Origin: an uncultured Bacilli bacterium
GTDB lineage: Bacteria; Bacillota_I; Bacilli_A; RF39; UBA660
Direction: 5' to 3'
Length of the DNA stretch: 64,000 nucleotides
Assembly: GCA_944358305.1 (NCBI GenBank)
Contig: CALVQK010000007.1
Coordinates: 1 to 64,000, forward strand
Below, in pieces: positions 33,485 through 41,715 of this stretch (position 1 is its first letter; the number at the start of each line of letters is the position of its first letter). Position numbers and translations under genes: made by a program. The notes under the pieces were generated by a model. It was not told where the DNA came from, did not search any database, and was given only the letters and a program-made list of their open reading frames with translations.

Positions 33485-33709
33485 ATGAAGAGAATCTTAA
33501 TTAAATTAATTCGTCTTTATCAAAAGATGCCACTAGCAAGTCATGGGGCTTGTCATTTTTATCCAACTTGTTCTAATTATATGATTGAAGCGATAGAAGA
33601 ATATGGTTCTATTAAAGGATGTTTTCTTGGCTTTAAAAGAATATTAAGATGTCATCCAGGAGCAAGATATGGATATGATCCAGTTATTAGAAATGAGGGA
33701 AAAGAATGA
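33485..33709 (+). CDS. yidD: Membrane protein insertion efficiency factor YidD
   Basis: 74 residues. It shows IRLYQKMP, CHFYPTCSNYMIEAIEEYG, and GFKRILRCHPGARYGYDPV, all diagnostic of YidD. It assists insertion of membrane proteins at the inner membrane. The ATG at 33485 follows TAGGTG. It overlaps the next gene by 4 nt (ATGA). The usual rnpA/yidC neighbours are not here. Confidence 0.95.
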   Translation: MKRILIKLIRLYQKMPLASHGACHFYPTCSNYMIEAIEEYGSIKGCFLGFKRILRCHPGARYGYDPVIRNEGKE

Positions 33710-34596
33710 AAAGAAGTGTTAAAAAAATAGGAAAAATTGCTTTTCTTAGTGTTGCTATAATGCTTAGTGCAACGGGTTGTAAAAGTGATGATATGGAAGA
33801 TATTGAAATATATGCTACTAATTATCCTAACGAATATATTATTGAAAGACTTTATGGCGATCATGCTAAAATAAGTAATATCTATCCTGATAGCGTTGAT
33901 GTTAATGATTATGATTTTACTAATAAACAAAAAAGAGACTTTGCTAGTAAAGATTTATTTATCTATACTGGTTTAGTGGAAAGAGAAAGAGAACTTACTG
34001 TGGATTTATTAGATTATAATAATGATCTACGAATAATTGATAGTTCATATGTCCTTGATAATGATTATAATATGGAAGAAGTTTGGTTAGATCCATCATT
34101 TATGTTAATGATGAGTCAAAATGTTAGAATTGGATTAGATGAATATATTGAAAATAATTACTTGAAAGAGGAAATTGATGAAAACTATGAAGATTTAAAA
34201 GTAGACATTTCAGAGTTAGATGCTAATATTAGATTAACTGTTGAAAATGCTCCTTATAAAACTATAGTTGCTACTGATAATAATTATAGATTTTTAGAAA
34301 AGTATGGATTAACAGTATATATATTAAATGATGATACTAGTGAAAAAGATTTAGTTACTATTAATAATTTAATAGAAGAAGGATCTATTACAAAAATATT
34401 TAGTTACGAAGATATAGAAACTACTACTAATGTACAAAATTTAATTAATACTTATCCTAATAGTTTAGAAATAGTTAATTCTAATAGAATAACAGTTTTG
34501 ACAGAATCAGAAAGAGAAACTAATGCAGATTATATAACTTTGATGAATCAAAATTTAGATATTCTTAATGAAGAATTATATCATAGTAATAGTTAG
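33706..34596 (+). CDS. ZnuA/AdcA-like lipoprotein lacking metal ligands
   Basis: 296 residues. A lipoprotein signal with lipobox SATGC (Cys25) is followed by a cluster A-I substrate-binding protein fold: IYATNYPNEYIIERLYGDHAKISNIYP, DLFIYTGLVERE, VWLDPSFMLMMSQNV and a second lobe with IVATDNNYRFLEKYGL. In zinc and manganese binders histidines follow 'dpH', 'pHvWldp' and 'vatHdaf'; here these positions read NDYDF, EEVWLDP and VATDNNY. All three His ligands appear to be lost, so it may bind something else. No ABC partner genes lie nearby. Confidence 0.75.
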   Translation: MKRSVKKIGKIAFLSVAIMLSATGCKSDDMEDIEIYATNYPNEYIIERLYGDHAKISNIYPDSVDVNDYDFTNKQKRDFASKDLFIYTGLVERERELTVDLLDYNNDLRIIDSSYVLDNDYNMEEVWLDPSFMLMMSQNVRIGLDEYIENNYLKEEIDENYEDLKVDISELDANIRLTVENAPYKTIVATDNNYRFLEKYGLTVYILNDDTSEKDLVTINNLIEEGSITKIFSYEDIETTTNVQNLINTYPNSLEIVNSNRITVLTESERETNADYITLMNQNLDILNEELYHSNS

Positions 34597-34607
34597 GTCA
34601 GTTTAAG

Positions 34608-35738
34608 ATGAAAAAAAGCTTTAAAATTTTATATGTTGTTAATCTAGCTTTAATTATAATTTGTTTTGTTTTTAATTTATTTAGTGTGTTTTCTGAAAGT
34701 TTAGGGTCATATTTGTTACTAACAATTTTTACAATTTTAATTATAATATTAACTCTTATAATGTTAGTTATATGTATAATTATGGGGATAATTAATATTA
34801 AACAAAATATGATTATTAAGAAAAAGATTATTTTTATGTTATTTATTTTGGTATTGTTATTATTTACAAGTATTTTGGCACCACAGTTTATTAAAAATGT
34901 CTATAATTCATTTATAAAAAAAGATTTAGAAGATATTTCTACAATATTAGTAAAAGAAGTAAAACAAGAGTCTCTAAACAAATATGTTTATTTTTATAAT
35001 GACTTAGCAAACTATTATAGCAATATTAATAATACTGATATAAAAGAAAACTCATATATAACTAATTATGAAGATAAAGTATATATTTGTTTATCAAATG
35101 GTAAACATAAATTAGAAGGATATGAAGATGATCTAAAATTAAAAAAGATTAATTCTTTTAATAAAGATTGTAACTATGAATTTTCTTCTGTTTATCTAGA
35201 AGATGGTTCATATAAAGCAGATGGAGAGACATATTTAAAAGCATATCTTGAAAATAAATATAATATTAGAATTTCTGATGTGAAAGTTAATTATGAGTGT
35301 GGTTTATTTGAATGTAATATTGATGATTATGATGTAACTACAGCAGATGTAATTTTCAAAGCTAATGCTGATGTTAAAAATAATAATATTATAGTTACTG
35401 ATAATTATTATGAAACTATAAATAATTTGAATGATAAAGATAAAGTTATTTATAGCATTAATAATTATACACTCAATTATTTAAATGCTGATAGCATAAC
35501 TATACATACTAGTATATATGAGATATATTGGTTAAACGATTCACAAATTATAATTAGTACAACATATAGTAAAGATGATGCATATAAATATTTACAAAGT
35601 TTAGGAGAATATTTAAAAAATAATGATATTGATTGTAATATCATTATAAATAGAAAGATCATTGAAAATAATACTGTTGGTATAGATTATGCAATGAATT
35701 TAATAGTAAGTGATAATAATTTTGTGATAAATGAATAA
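34608..35738 (+). CDS. Hypothetical membrane protein
   Basis: 376 residues. Three membrane helices (about 8-28, 37-66, 76-97) are followed by a long extracytoplasmic or cytosolic domain of about 280 residues with few recognisable motifs. The paired cysteines in CGLFECNIDDY and those in YICLSNG and DCNYEF suggest it may be outside the membrane. The family is unknown. It starts 11 nt after the ZnuA-like gene, so it is probably co-transcribed. Confidence 0.65.
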   Translation: MKKSFKILYVVNLALIIICFVFNLFSVFSESLGSYLLLTIFTILIIILTLIMLVICIIMGIINIKQNMIIKKKIIFMLFILVLLLFTSILAPQFIKNVYNSFIKKDLEDISTILVKEVKQESLNKYVYFYNDLANYYSNINNTDIKENSYITNYEDKVYICLSNGKHKLEGYEDDLKLKKINSFNKDCNYEFSSVYLEDGSYKADGETYLKAYLENKYNIRISDVKVNYECGLFECNIDDYDVTTADVIFKANADVKNNNIIVTDNYYETINNLNDKDKVIYSINNYTLNYLNADSITIHTSIYEIYWLNDSQIIISTTYSKDDAYKYLQSLGEYLKNNDIDCNIIINRKIIENNTVGIDYAMNLIVSDNNFVINE

Positions 35739-35775
35739 AGTGTATGACTACAAAAGTTCATACACTTTTTATTTT
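35739..35775. terminator. Bidirectional terminator between convergent genes
   Basis: GTGTATGA and TCATACAC form a stem around ctacaaaagt, with T-rich flank on the plus strand and A-rich flank on the other. It serves the plus-strand run and rseP. Confidence 0.75.
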
Positions 35776-35793
35776 TTTCATTTTATGTTTATA

Positions 35794-36831
35794 CTAAAAT
35801 AATCTCAATATATCATAGAATGTTACATAAATCATTAAGAGCATTAACAAGAATAAGCCAACAGCATGAAACTTAGCTTCGGTTTCAGGCTTTACAGGAC
35901 TACCTTTAATCTTTTCTATAATTATAAATAAGATATGACCACCATCAAAAGCTGGTAATGGTAAAAGATTGATAAAGCCAACATTTATTGATAGAAATGA
36001 GAATAAATATAACAAACTAGCTAGCCCACCACTTGCTTGAGCACCAACTACTTCATAGATACCTACAGGACCACTTAATTGGCTTAATCTAATTCCTCCT
36101 GTAAATAGATTTAAAACAGTAACCCACATTTGTTTAAATAAAGAGCCTGTTTTTGTAATCGTATAATCTATAGCGGCTAGAAAGCCATGTTCTTCTTCTC
36201 CTTGCATTCCTATACCATAAATATAACTAGTATCTCCATCATCAGTTTTTACTTTTTCTGGTTTTATATTATAAGTTTCAACATCGCCATTTTCTTTTTT
36301 TATAACAAATTCATTTTCTTCTTCAGGATCAGAAATAGTTATATATAATGATATATCATCTATAGTCCAAATATCATGACCATTAATTTCTAATATTTCA
36401 TCTCCAGCCCTAAGTCCTGCATCATAGGCAGGGCTACCCTTCTCTACACTAGATAGAATTGGTTCTGTCGAAGTTGCGCCCCATATTATAGCGATAAAAA
36501 ATAAAACTAAAATTGCAGAGATAAAATTAAAGCCAGCTCCAAAGAACATTACTAGAAACTTTTGCCAAGGTTTCTTACCCGGTAAAGTTCGGTCCTTCGG
36601 TAAGTTTTCATCTTCTCCTTCTTCTCCGGCTAATTGACAAAAACCACCAATTGGTATGGCTCTTAGAGAATATTCCGTTTCACCTTTTTTAAAACTAAAT
36701 AATTTAGGTCCCATACCAAGAGCGAATTCATAGACATAAATACCTGTTAATTTGGCAAATAAGAAGTGTCCTCCTTCGTGAATAAAGATAATTGAACCTA
36801 GTAAGATTATGAATAATATTAATGTAACCAT
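35794..36831 (-). CDS. rseP: Site-2 protease RseP (RIP metalloprotease)
   Basis: 345 residues. The zinc motif HEGGH (18-22) is in the first membrane helix, a PDZ domain is about 125-205 (SSVEKGSPAYDAGLRAGDEILEING), and the third metal ligand is in NLLPLPAFDGGHI. There are four membrane segments in all. It cuts membrane-embedded anti-sigma factors and signal-peptide remnants. cdsA lies immediately upstream, the usual order. AGGAGG precedes the ATG. Confidence 0.96.
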   Translation of the reverse strand: MVTLILFIILLGSIIFIHEGGHFLFAKLTGIYVYEFALGMGPKLFSFKKGETEYSLRAIPIGGFCQLAGEEGEDENLPKDRTLPGKKPWQKFLVMFFGAGFNFISAILVLFFIAIIWGATSTEPILSSVEKGSPAYDAGLRAGDEILEINGHDIWTIDDISLYITISDPEEENEFVIKKENGDVETYNIKPEKVKTDDGDTSYIYGIGMQGEEEHGFLAAIDYTITKTGSLFKQMWVTVLNLFTGGIRLSQLSGPVGIYEVVGAQASGGLASLLYLFSFLSINVGFINLLPLPAFDGGHILFIIIEKIKGSPVKPETEAKFHAVGLFLLMLLMIYVTFYDILRLF

Positions 36832-36841
36832 GAAGTTCCTC

Positions 36842-37645
36842 CTAAATCAATCCCATTACTAATATAAATGCTAAAATAACAAAAATTAGACTATCAAAAC
36901 GATCTAATATACCTCCATGACCTGGTATTAAATTTGAGAAATCTTTAACATCATATGTTCTCTTGATGCTTGAGAATACTAAGTCTCCAAGTTGTCCTAC
37001 AACGGCTAAGAAAAAAGTTGTAAGAATTAAAATTGCTAAAGATATATTTGGATCTATTACGGTAAAATAAAAGGTAGTAGCGACAAATGTTCCCATTAAA
37101 ACTCCACCAACAAAGCCTTCGACTGTTTTATGAGGGCTAATGGTTGGTGCAAGTTTTGTTTTACCTATATACATACCTGTTATAAGGGCAAAAGTATCGG
37201 TTATAACTGTTATAAGTAATAGATAAATCAAATAATCTAAACTATAATTTCTAACTACTAATATTAAATTAAAAGCTATATTAATAAAAAGAAGAGATCC
37301 AACTAAATAAAGCGCATCATTAATATCATAGTTCATCTTTTTCTTATCATTTAATAAAATTGGTAATAAGAAAATTAAAACTATAAAACTTATTAATTGA
37401 TAACTCATAGTGTAACTAAATATATTTTGATTATAAGTTAGAACACTAGAAAAAATAACTAATAAATAAGATGCAACTTTTACTAATGGAGGAAACTTTT
37501 TCTTTTTCTCTCTTATTGTCATTAATTCATGCATAGATGCTACAGCAAGTAAGGTCATGAGAATTGCAAAAGGTATACCTCCTATCAATAATAAAGGTAC
37601 AAAAATTAAAATCATAATAACAGCACTTAAGATACGTTTTTTCAT
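36842..37645 (-). CDS. cdsA: Phosphatidate cytidylyltransferase
   Basis: 267 residues, about eight membrane helices. The CDP-diglyceride synthetase signature GHGGILDRFDSLIFV is near the end, preceded by KTVEGFVGG and GQLGDLVFSSIKR. It makes CDP-diacylglycerol from phosphatidate and CTP for phospholipid synthesis. The start is set at MKKRILSAV; GGAGG lies 11 nt upstream and a GTG two codons earlier is also possible. It is 10 nt from rseP. Confidence 0.95.
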   Translation of the reverse strand: MKKRILSAVIMILIFVPLLLIGGIPFAILMTLLAVASMHELMTIREKKKKFPPLVKVASYLLVIFSSVLTYNQNIFSYTMSYQLISFIVLIFLLPILLNDKKKMNYDINDALYLVGSLLFINIAFNLILVVRNYSLDYLIYLLLITVITDTFALITGMYIGKTKLAPTISPHKTVEGFVGGVLMGTFVATTFYFTVIDPNISLAILILTTFFLAVVGQLGDLVFSSIKRTYDVKDFSNLIPGHGGILDRFDSLIFVILAFILVMGLI

Positions 37646-37713
37646 AAACACCATATCCTCCAATCTTATATTAAGTATAATATAAATTTAGTTTTTATAC
37701 AAGTTTTTAGTAA

Positions 37714-38601
37714 TTAAAGATCTTTTATTTTTCTTTTTACCATAGCATTTTTTAAAAAATCAGTATGTTCTTCTAAAGTATAATCTTTATGACTAAAAAA
37801 AGCTTCTTTAAATAAGGCATATCCTAAATGATGAGAATAATCTTTAGGAGGAAAATAAGATTCTTTATAGTATTTAATTAGACCTTCTTGTGCTATAGGA
37901 TTTAACTTAGGTAAGTCTATATCACTATTTATTAGAGAACAGATATGGCTATAAAACATCTCTTCTTTTATTTCTTCTTCTGTTCTTGATAATGCTAAAT
38001 TTAAATCAGATGAAGAGACAACTTTATTTTTAAAAAGATAAAGAGCAAATAAAGCTTCATTATAATAAGCAAGCATCTCTGTAATTATATCAGTATCATT
38101 TTTGAATTCTTCTCCTAATTTATAATAATGAATTTTATGAGTATATTCATGGACTGCGTTTAATATTGTTTCTAAAGTATTTAAATCTAATAAATGTATT
38201 TGCCAGTAATCTTCATAGATAGGATAAAAAAAGACACCAAAACTTTCTAATAATTTAAGACATTCTTCTGTTGAAATATTAACACGACTTTTCATAATTC
38301 CTTCTATATTCATGGTTTCACTATATTCTATGAATTCTAATAATTGTTCTCTTGAATAAATCAATATTCTTGTATCTATACTTTCTATAAATTCAGAATC
38401 TCCATAGTATTTTTTGAAGAATTCATCTATTAGACTGTAAAATTCTTCTTTATTAATAGCTCTTAAAGGGCCCATTATAGGACTATTAAACGTTAAATAT
38501 CTAAGGTGTTCTTCTATATAGTCACTATTTTCTTTAAAGAATTTATCATTATTTAAATCTTTATAATTCCTTTTAATATATCTAACTATGGCTCTATTCA
38601 T
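37714..38601 (-). CDS. Putative zinc metallopeptidase (HEYTH)
   Basis: 295 residues, not recognised as a named family. AVHEYTHKIHYYKLG holds HExxH (His151, Glu152, His155), and Glu175 in IITEMLAYYNEAL is correctly placed as the third ligand of a gluzincin. The rest is helical and acidic and resembles an oligopeptidase-like (M3-type) scaffold in miniature. It has no signal peptide, so it probably acts in the cytosol. The ATG at 38601 is chosen for its GGGG Shine-Dalgarno. Located between cdsA and khpA. Confidence 0.6.
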   Translation of the reverse strand: MNRAIVRYIKRNYKDLNNDKFFKENSDYIEEHLRYLTFNSPIMGPLRAINKEEFYSLIDEFFKKYYGDSEFIESIDTRILIYSREQLLEFIEYSETMNIEGIMKSRVNISTEECLKLLESFGVFFYPIYEDYWQIHLLDLNTLETILNAVHEYTHKIHYYKLGEEFKNDTDIITEMLAYYNEALFALYLFKNKVVSSSDLNLALSRTEEEIKEEMFYSHICSLINSDIDLPKLNPIAQEGLIKYYKESYFPPKDYSHHLGYALFKEAFFSHKDYTLEEHTDFLKNAMVKRKIKDL

Positions 38602-38621
38602 TTTTATCCCCCTATATGGAA

Positions 38622-38646
38622 AAAGAATCACTAAACAGTGATTCTA
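38622..38646 (-). terminator. Terminator of the rpsP-khpA operon
   Basis: AGAATCACT and AGTGATTCT pair around a 4-nt loop, followed on the minus strand by TTTTT. It overlaps the khpA stop. Confidence 0.8.
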
Positions 38647-38892
38647 AAACTTGTCAATGTTGATTTTTACAAATTTACCATCTTTTAGAGAGCTACTAGC
38701 TTGAATTAGGGTTCTAATAGCATTAGCTGTCCTACCATTCTTACCAATAACTCTACCAATATCAGATTCTGAAACTAATACTTCTATAATAATTTCTTTA
38801 TCGTTTTCACTAGGAAATTCTTTTACAGAAACAGCTTCTTCATCTTTAACAATATTTTTAATTATTTTCTCTGTTAATTCTACTAAAGTCAT
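38644..38892 (-). CDS. khpA: KH-domain RNA-binding protein KhpA
   Basis: 82 residues. A single KH domain with the GxxG loop in SDIGRVIGKNGRTANAIRTLI. KhpA (YlqC) partners with KhpB/Jag and affects cell division and elongation in streptococci, probably through RNA binding. It is encoded directly after rpsP and its start overlaps the rpsP stop, the conserved Bacillota order. Confidence 0.95.
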   Translation of the reverse strand: MTLVELTEKIIKNIVKDEEAVSVKEFPSENDKEIIIEVLVSESDIGRVIGKNGRTANAIRTLIQASSSLKDGKFVKINIDKF

Positions 38893-39173
38893 TATTTTGT
38901 TTCCTTTTTATCTTTAGATTCAGCGAATTTTTTCATAATACCTGCATCTTTAAATAGACTTCTAACAGTATCAGATGGAATAGCTCCATTATTTAACCAT
39001 TTAAGAGCAACTTCTTCATTGATTTTAACATCTTTTTCACTATTAATTGGATTATAAGTGCCAATTAATTCTAGATATTCTCCATCTCTTCTACTTCTTG
39101 AGTCTGTTGCAACGATACGATAAAATGGTCTTTTCTTAGCTCCCATTCTCATTAATCTTAATTTTACTGCCAT
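38892..39173 (-). CDS. rpsP: 30S ribosomal protein S16
   Basis: 93 residues. [40 protein letters not shown] in its parts is the S16 hallmark. The start MAVKLRLM is preferred over an upstream in-frame codon because AAAGGAG precedes it and the length fits the family. The rimM, trmD and rplS genes that usually follow are absent; rplS is at 2.5 kb. Confidence 0.97.
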   Translation of the reverse strand: MAVKLRLMRMGAKKRPFYRIVATDSRSRRDGEYLELIGTYNPINSEKDVKINEEVALKWLNNGAIPSDTVRSLFKDAGIMKKFAESKDKKETK

Positions 39174-39225
39174 AATAATAGCTCCTTTCTTTTTACTGTT
39201 ATAATTATACACAAACAAATAAAGA

Positions 39226-39254
39226 CTGTCAACCTTTTTTTATTGACAGTCTCT
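39226..39254 (-). terminator. Terminator of cotE
   Basis: GACTGTCAA and TTGACAGTC form a stem followed on the minus strand by TTTATTTG. Confidence 0.75.
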
Positions 39255-39259
39255 AGGAA

Positions 39260-39793
39260 CTATTCAGTGGGATTATCTAGATAGTCTTCATTTACTTCTT
39301 CATCTATTTTTTCATCAATAGTAGCATCACTATCCATTATCTCTTCCCAATCATCTACTTCATCTAATGTGTTTATACGCACCTTTGTGTCACCTACTAA
39401 TTCAATTCCTAAAGTTTTATCGATAGTACAATTAATAACACTACCATTTATTTCTGCTTTACTACAACTTGGTCCACTTAAACTTCTGATAATTACTTCT
39501 TCATTTTCGGTATCAGAATTTCCTTGAACATTAATAGTTTCCGTATAGTTTTTAGTGTCTTTTAGGACTTCAGTTTTAGTATCATTATCATAAGAGTACC
39601 AAATATTAACATCATAACTTCCATTTATAGTAACAGTTCCATTAGAAAAACTACCAGAGAAATTATGATTTATTACCCAACAACCAAGAATTGTATTAGG
39701 ACTATTAGTTACTTGTAATGATAAGTTATCAGTAAATTGTTTTTTGCCTTTACCAATAACGGCTTTTGTTACTATTTCTTTAAAAGCTGGCAT
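39260..39793 (-). CDS. cotE: Outer spore coat morphogenetic protein CotE
   Basis: 177 residues. Clear match to Bacillus CotE: MPAFKEIVTKAVIGKGKK, NTILGCWVINHNFSG, VTINGSYDVNIWYSYDNDTKTEV and the very acidic C-terminus (EVDDWEEIMDSD...EEVNEDYLDNPTE). CotE directs assembly of the outer spore coat. In B. subtilis it follows ymcB (miaB) and ymcA (ricA); here two TasA-like genes sit between ricA and cotE. GAGGAGGG precedes the ATG. Confidence 0.93.
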   Translation of the reverse strand: MPAFKEIVTKAVIGKGKKQFTDNLSLQVTNSPNTILGCWVINHNFSGSFSNGTVTINGSYDVNIWYSYDNDTKTEVLKDTKNYTETINVQGNSDTENEEVIIRSLSGPSCSKAEINGSVINCTIDKTLGIELVGDTKVRINTLDEVDDWEEIMDSDATIDEKIDEEVNEDYLDNPTE

Positions 39794-39858
39794 GTATTTC
39801 CCTCCTCTAATTTAATCTATGCTTTTAACCCATAAAAAGTACATAAAATTAAAGAAAA

Positions 39859-39886
39859 AGAACTAAGTAATTAGTTACTTAGTTCA
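39859..39886 (-). terminator. Terminator of the large TasA-like gene
   Basis: AACTAAGTAA and TTACTTAGTT pair with a short loop and are followed on the minus strand by TCTTTTTC. Overlaps the stop codon. Confidence 0.75.
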
Positions 39887-41706
39887 ATCTCAAAAGGATC
39901 TTCTTTTGTACCTGTCCCAGATGTTATAACAACATTTGATTTTAGATTTAGAGATGGTTTAATACCATTGGGCACTGATAAACTATGAATGTTTATATAA
40001 CCATTACCACTTACACTCCAGATCGTTGGAGTTAAACTAAAATATGATGTATTTAGAGGAGCTATATTAATTTGACTTGCCATTAATTCTCCATATCTTA
40101 ATAATCCTACTTTGGCATTGGTACTTATAGCAACCTCTCTCATAGTTATATCACTATATTTAGCTAATTTATAGTTACTTCCATTATTTATAGTACCTAA
40201 ATACCAAATAGTGTTATCTTCTATCATATTTAATTGTTCACTATTCATATAAAATCCACTAGTTAAATATTCGCCATTTAAAAAATCTCCTATTATATTA
40301 CTACTAGAGTAATTAACACTATCTCCAAATAATATTGTTTTAAAACTATCATTTTCTTTTAATGGCTCAGCACTCGTTATTTTTGTTAAGCCTCTTGTTT
40401 CATGGCTTATTATTCTATACAAATTATTTTCTCCAGTTCCAAATTTTATATATTCTCCGCTATATCTTGTATTTAATTTAGCATCTAATAAATCCTCATC
40501 ATTATCCCCCATTAATCTATATGGGTCATCTTCTGTTCCAGTTCCTGATACAATTTTCACATCACTTTTTAAATTTATTGAAGGGCGTACCCCATATGAA
40601 TTGATAGGATTGCTACTGTTCGCGTTGCCATAGTTACCCACACTCCACACAGCAGACGTACTATATGGTGTTAAGGTCCACCAGTAAAGTTCGTTATTTA
40701 AATATCCATTACTATAATTTGTTCCTCTATAACTTGTCTGATATTCATAAATATTTAATAAACCCACTGGATCTTCTACTACTGTTGATTCAGATGGTTT
40801 ACTTATATCACTCATCATTGTTGCGTTCCACTTTGCATCTGTTACTATAAATCTTTCATAGTCTCTTAAATTGCCAAGAAATCCATCTACTGTTGCATCA
40901 TTTAACCATTCTTCCATATAACTGCCTTCAAAAGCTGTATTTCCGCTTTCGTTATAAGTAACTGCACTTATATTCCATTGAGTTACCAATTTAACTGTCT
41001 TCGCTTCATTATTTACTGATACTGCTCTCCATAATTTACCACTATACCATATATAATTGTTAGGATTTTCTCCTGTTATAAATGTCTGTTCAGGATCATC
41101 TGTATTTATATTATTAGAACTATCTGCTAGTAAAACGTCAGCGACAGGCTCTCCTACTGGTTGTGTTGCTACTACTCTTAACTTTCCTTTAAATACTTTA
41201 CCACTTGCTTCTTCAGTAGTTGCATCATAGTCTATCCAGATCTTTAAGGTGTAGTTAATAGTTTCATCAGGTGCGATTGTTCCAAAGTCTACTCTTCTAT
41301 TTGGATTACTTCCCATGGTTGTCATATTCCTAGTCATAAATGTTTCATCATTTTTTGTTAGACTATATCTTATACTAGAGTCTGGTATTCTACTTTCTCC
41401 TTCACTTAATTCCATATCATCTAAATAAATTGTATAATCTGTATCTATCTTTCCATTATTTACTAAACTAAAGCTAAAACCATTAAGATTCATTCCTTCA
41501 TTATCTGAAATTGGTATTTGTTTCTCTAAAGTAAGTTCATTTCCTTCATCCAACACTAAATCAAGAGTTCCTGCTCTTACCAAATATTCTTTATCGCCTT
41601 GTAATGTTGTTGTTAGGTAAGCGAATGCTATTCCTATTAAAAGAAGAATTATTATTACAATTCCTATTATTATATATTTCTTATTTTTCTTTATTGCTTC
41701 TTTCAT
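39871..41706 (-). CDS. TasA/camelysin-like N-domain fused to a duplicated DUF6273-like region
   Basis: 611 residues, exported. The N-terminal helix (about 8-30) ends AFAYLTTTLQGD, followed by a TasA-like beta domain (31-185) resembling the protein at 10673. Two repeats follow, each beginning with a YIWYSGKLWRAVS or YIKFGTGENNLYRIIS type strand and ending with the same signature: GVRPSINLKSDVKIVSGTG and GIKPSLNLKSNVVITSGTG. That repeat resembles surface domains annotated DUF6273. It is directly downstream of a second TasA-like fusion. It probably forms or decorates surface fibres. AGGTGA precedes the ATG. Confidence 0.72.
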   Translation of the reverse strand: MKEAIKKNKKYIIIGIVIIILLLIGIAFAYLTTTLQGDKEYLVRAGTLDLVLDEGNELTLEKQIPISDNEGMNLNGFSFSLVNNGKIDTDYTIYLDDMELSEGESRIPDSSIRYSLTKNDETFMTRNMTTMGSNPNRRVDFGTIAPDETINYTLKIWIDYDATTEEASGKVFKGKLRVVATQPVGEPVADVLLADSSNNINTDDPEQTFITGENPNNYIWYSGKLWRAVSVNNEAKTVKLVTQWNISAVTYNESGNTAFEGSYMEEWLNDATVDGFLGNLRDYERFIVTDAKWNATMMSDISKPSESTVVEDPVGLLNIYEYQTSYRGTNYSNGYLNNELYWWTLTPYSTSAVWSVGNYGNANSSNPINSYGVRPSINLKSDVKIVSGTGTEDDPYRLMGDNDEDLLDAKLNTRYSGEYIKFGTGENNLYRIISHETRGLTKITSAEPLKENDSFKTILFGDSVNYSSSNIIGDFLNGEYLTSGFYMNSEQLNMIEDNTIWYLGTINNGSNYKLAKYSDITMREVAISTNAKVGLLRYGELMASQINIAPLNTSYFSLTPTIWSVSGNGYINIHSLSVPNGIKPSLNLKSNVVITSGTGTKEDPFEIELSN

Positions 41707-41715
41707 TATATTCAC

